Shown: positions 61,478 through 64,000 of the stretch, one piece after another
Numbering within the stretch: position 1 is the stretch's first letter
Layout: each line of letters opens with the position of its first letter
Assembly: GCA_020444475.1 (NCBI GenBank)
Contig: JAHLKV010000003.1
Location: forward strand, 434,001 to 498,000
DNA: 64,000 bases
Direction of reading: 5' to 3'
From: a bacterium
Lineage (GTDB): Bacteria; Zixibacteria; MSB-5A5; GN15; FEB-12
Program-made: the position numbers and the translations under genes
Notes under the pieces: model-generated
Database searches by the model: none
Told to the model about the DNA's origin: nothing
What the model saw: the letters and a program-made list of their open reading frames with translations, nothing else

Positions 61478-62077
61478 CTACCACTTAGTGCTGCCCTGCG
61501 AGATACCCTTTTTGATCTTCTTGGTGCCGATCCAGACCTTCTCGATCGTCTCCAGGTTCACCAGTTCAAGATCGGTCTGATAAAACACAACCTTCTTGCC
61601 GTCTTCCTGGTCGGTGATGGTCTTGATGGCTCCCTGAAGCATGAAATCGGCGCCGGTCTCAGCCCGCATCTTCTTGGCGGTTTCGGCGGTGGCGAATTCC
61701 TGCTGGTCCTGACGCTCGGCGCGGAGTTCGTCACGGGCGCCGGGAGCAGCAATGAAGCGGACACTTCCGGAGTTGATCAGTTCGCGCTCGAAATCGCTGA
61801 CGAACGTTTCCATCGCGATATGCTCATTTGACAGATTGCGAATGGTGCCGACCGTCACCACCGGCTTGTGACCGCTCTGTTCGATGTAGGTGGTCAGCCA
61901 GGGGCGGGAGAGAGCGTCGGAAATCATCTCTTCGGCTACGAGGCGGGAATCGGTGTCGTTCCAGCGCCCGGACAGATCGGTCACGGTGTCGGTCTCGAGG
62001 CGCGTAACCTGTTTGCCGCCGCCGCAGCCGGCGACGATGAGCAGTCCAAGGCTCAGTACGATAAGCAGCGTCTTCAT
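61478..62077 (-). CDS. lpoB: Penicillin-binding protein activator LpoB-like lipoprotein
   Basis: A 199-residue outer-membrane lipoprotein: signal MKTLLIVLSLGLLIVAGC, then DTVTDLSGRWNDTDSRLVAEEMI, VVTVGTIRNLSNEHIAMETFVSDFERELINSG, ATAETAKKMRAETGADFMLQGAIKTI and LVNLETIEKVWIGTKKIKK. These are LpoB landmarks; in E. coli LpoB activates PBP1b at the division site. ATG 62077 after GGAGA. The COG3014 gene is next in the operon. Confidence 0.9.
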   Translation of the reverse strand: MKTLLIVLSLGLLIVAGCGGGKQVTRLETDTVTDLSGRWNDTDSRLVAEEMISDALSRPWLTTYIEQSGHKPVVTVGTIRNLSNEHIAMETFVSDFERELINSGSVRFIAAPGARDELRAERQDQQEFATAETAKKMRAETGADFMLQGAIKTITDQEDGKKVVFYQTDLELVNLETIEKVWIGTKKIKKGISQGSTKW

Positions 62078-62283
62078 GTTTGGTCTCCAGTGTTGGTGTA
62101 TCGGAATAATGACAGCTTCTACGCAATACGTATCAATCCGGTTGCAGAATATGTCGTCCTTTCCGATGCCGGGAGCAACTTGTTTTTTCATTCTGTCGGC
62201 GGGCGGTTTCGATTTTGTTAGCGAATACGTAGTGTCCCTGCTATCGTAGACCAAAGGTGGGACTAACAGGATCGGAGGGCGGT

Positions 62284-62994
62284 ATGAGTGCATTCGACAA
62301 TCGACTGGCCGAATTGGACGGCGGCCGGGTACTTGATGTCGGCACCGGTGCGGGGGATTTCGCCCGCGGGCTGGCTGAAGGGCTCAAGAGCTACGAAGAG
62401 ATAATCGGGGTCGACTCTTCGGAATCCAGAATCGACGAGGCCCGGCATACGGTCGCGTTGGACCGGGTGCGGTTCGAACTCATGGACGCGAACGCTCTCC
62501 AGTTCGCCAGTGAGTCCTTCGACACGGCGGCCATCTCGAATACTCTTCATCACTTGCCCGATCCCCTGCCGATCCTCACAGAAATGAAACGGGTCCTCAA
62601 ACCGGGCGGCGTGCTCGTGCTGGTCGAGGCGTTCCGGGATAATCAGGACGAGACCCAGATGTCGCACGTACTGGTCCACCGCTGGTGGTCCAAAATCGAC
62701 ACGCTCGTCGGCGTCTGTCATCGGGAGACGTACCTGAGATCGGAACTGACTGCAATTGTCGATCAACTCGGCTTCAGCAAGAAGGAGCTGTTTGACTATC
62801 GCGAGGCCGATGACAACCCGCATGATGCCGACCGAGTCGCCATGATCGACGATGCTATAGGCAAGTACCTGGCGAAGATTCCGGCGTGCGACGAATCGGA
62901 GACGCTTCGCGCCGAAGGCGAGGAACTTCGTCAGCGTCTGTACACGATCGGTTTCTCGTGGGCGACACATCTGTGCGTGCTGGGCTGGAAGTAG
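62284..62994 (+). CDS. SAM-dependent methyltransferase (UbiE-like class)
   Basis: A 236-residue class I methyltransferase: motif I VLDVGTGAGDFARGL, the acidic VDSSESRI, motif II FELMDANALQFASESFDTA, LHHLPDPLPILTEMKRVLKPGGVLVLVE. The ATG follows GGAGGG. Substrate unknown. Divergent from lpoB; the next genes are on the opposite strand. Confidence 0.85.
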   Translation: MSAFDNRLAELDGGRVLDVGTGAGDFARGLAEGLKSYEEIIGVDSSESRIDEARHTVALDRVRFELMDANALQFASESFDTAAISNTLHHLPDPLPILTEMKRVLKPGGVLVLVEAFRDNQDETQMSHVLVHRWWSKIDTLVGVCHRETYLRSELTAIVDQLGFSKKELFDYREADDNPHDADRVAMIDDAIGKYLAKIPACDESETLRAEGEELRQRLYTIGFSWATHLCVLGWK

Positions 62995-63056
62995 TCCGTT
63001 CCGAGAGCGATCTCAGGCCATGGTGCGTCGCATGCTGAGTCGCCGGCTTTTCGTGA

Positions 63057-63103
63057 CGGATGTATTCGTTTGCCACGGCGGCCGAGAAGCATCCGACACA
63101 ACA
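63057..63103 (+). repeat. Family-A repeat, single diverged copy
   Basis: CGGATG-TA ... AAG-CATCCG plus following ACA-AAC matches the first hairpin of the 90-bp repeat at 15917. The inner stem is different (TTCG/CGAG with GCC/GGC) but still pairs. Confidence 0.7.
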
Positions 63104-63114
63104 GTCCGATCAAA

Positions 63115-63588
63115 TCAATTGGGCAGGCGCTGAATAACCGTCCAGCCTATCTCGCCATCCACAACTTCGTACTCGAGCAGCAACCGTCCGCCCGTATGAC
63201 CATCTTCGTAGTAGGCTTCCACCCGCGACGGTGAGATCACCCGGGATTCCGACGGCCAGAATTTCATCGTTCCGCCCAGGGTTCCTTCCACGGGAATCAA
63301 TTCCGGATGGTCTTTCAGATCGTCGAGCAGGTCGTTGACAGGATCAGTAAGACCTTTCGCCCTCAACGCTTCAATGTCGGCCTCGGTCAACTGATAGGCC
63401 GGCATGCCGGGCGGCGCCGATGGTGGCGCGACCGAAATCGAGTCGGTGGGTGGGTTCGTGTCGGTATCCTGCGTGCTTATCGCGATCTTCCAGACCGCGA
63501 GGCTGCCGAATCCAAGCACGACGACAAGCAGACTGATCGCCAGGACTTTGCCGGATAGGCGGGTTGGTTTGTGGTTCTTGTTAGTCAC
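63115..63588 (-). CDS. Membrane-anchored protein of unknown function
   Basis: A 157-residue protein with an N-terminal transmembrane helix (VLAISLLVVVLGFGSLAVWKIAI) after a basic cytoplasmic tip, a Pro/Thr/Asp-rich linker and a small extracytoplasmic domain (GTLGGTMKFWPSESRVISPSRVEAYYEDGHTGG, ending in YEVVDGEIGWTVIQRL). GTG start after GAGGAG. No family recognised. Confidence 0.7.
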   Translation of the reverse strand: MTNKNHKPTRLSGKVLAISLLVVVLGFGSLAVWKIAISTQDTDTNPPTDSISVAPPSAPPGMPAYQLTEADIEALRAKGLTDPVNDLLDDLKDHPELIPVEGTLGGTMKFWPSESRVISPSRVEAYYEDGHTGGRLLLEYEVVDGEIGWTVIQRLPN

Positions 63589-63641
63589 GGAAGCTCCTCA
63601 TGGCATAAAGGCGGTCATGCTAAGTGAGGTCGAAGCGTAAC

Positions 63642-64000
63642 TCACGAGCTCAGATACTCCTCGGCAAGATAGTAACTCATTTTTGCCTCGAAGTTAATTT
63701 CGTGGAGCATCTTGTCACCAAGCCGGTTTCTGTCGTCGAGGGGCACAAAGCGAAACCGGGCGAACTCCCGCTCCTCTTCCGGGATCGCGCTCATCCGAGT
63801 GGCCAGTTCCTGCCGGGTCAGCGAGGTTCTTACGAGAGCAAACAGCTGCGGATTGTCACCCCGGAAAATCTCGCGCGCGAACGCCAGCGGGATGATCTCG
63901 AACTCAGACCTGTTCAACCGCAGTTCCTCTTCAACTTCTTTCCCGAGAGCCCGCTCGAGAATATCGGACAGCGAGACATAGTCCGGTTTGAAGTCAACCG
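63642..64000 (-). CDS. Protein of unknown function, C-terminal part (5' end beyond the window)
   Basis: The frame is open to the window edge, so only the last ~118 residues are visible: DYVSLSDILERALGKEVEEEL, then EIIPLAFAREIFRGDNPQLFALVRTSLTRQELATRM, and ending MLHEINFEAKMSYYLAEEYLSS. It is mostly helical and charged, without membrane segments. An internal start is unlikely because coding-like sequence continues upstream. No family recognised. Confidence 0.6.
   Translation of the reverse strand, partial: VDFKPDYVSLSDILERALGKEVEEELRLNRSEFEIIPLAFAREIFRGDNPQLFALVRTSLTRQELATRMSAIPEEEREFARFRFVPLDDRNRLGDKMLHEINFEAKMSYYLAEEYLSS

Overview
This 64-kb window is a gene-dense, GC-rich chromosomal segment of an uncultivated-type, diderm bacterium. 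Gram-negative envelope genes (LptB, LpoB with a COG3014 partner, many lipoproteins with lipoboxes), secreted beta-helix and TPR proteins, frequent GTG/TTG starts, and homologues of GerW, DUF2953 and SpoVG in a non-spore-former setting suggest a member of the FCB or a neighbouring candidate phylum (Zixibacteria-like). That placement is inference; no 16S rRNA gene is present. No integrase, transposase, prophage or CRISPR array was seen.

Layout. 1-1.3 kb: start of a secreted protein, a broken tRNA-Ser 3' half, an alpha/beta hydrolase and an intact tRNA-Ser, arranged like a tiny tRNA-targeted insertion. 1.4-4.2 kb: a histidine kinase and a receiver-PP2C phosphatase. 4.4-6.3 kb: an AftA-like GT-C arabinofuranosyltransferase homologue. 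6.4-11.8 kb: two paralogous lipoproteins, a beta-helix protein, a DUF4846-like protein, an AhpD-like protein and a CYTH enzyme. 11.9-15.3 kb: yajC-def-fmt-rng. 15.3-17.4 kb: an intergenic repeat hot spot with two tandem repeat families (periods 90 and 89 bp) around a small lipoprotein/membrane-protein pair. 17.4-18.5 kb: GerW and DUF2953. 18.6-23.6 kb: rpmE-DUF1385-prfA-membrane protein-prmC-nth. 23.8-32.8 kb: a minus-strand run from gcvT through comB, a TPR protein, a BatA-like protein and an ABC-F ATPase to an NADPH:FMN-type oxidoreductase and a methyltransferase. 33.0-36.8 kb: acnA and fba. 36.9-40.1 kb: ispE-spoVG-tRNA-Gln-prs-rplY(ctc), a gene order reminiscent of Firmicutes. 40.1-41 kb: one dispersed repeat and a DUF5674 two-gene cassette. 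41-47.6 kb: an MBL-like protein, priA, a TPR protein and a DUF4139 protein. 47.7-53.8 kb: a squalene/phytoene synthase-like enzyme divergent from a glycosyltransferase, then a cytidylate-kinase-like protein, a CoA-binding protein, an FAD-domain protein, and a sugar epimerase/nucleotidyltransferase pair. 53.9-60 kb: a TPR lipoprotein, then lptB-rpoN-glpX-hpf. 60-64 kb: COG3014-lpoB, a methyltransferase, a membrane-anchored protein and a partial gene.

Most of the content is housekeeping: translation (fmt, def, prfA, prmC, rpmE, rplY, hpf, tRNAs), RNA/DNA processing (rng, nth, priA), central carbon metabolism (acnA, fba, glpX, prs, gcvT) and envelope biogenesis. The most unusual items are the extragenic repeat families whose hairpin stems covary between loci, the AftA homologue outside Actinobacteria, a GlpX-family protein lacking the Glu of the GGxPEG motif, the tRNA-Ser/hydrolase mini-island, and a recurrent TATATT box very close to start codons.
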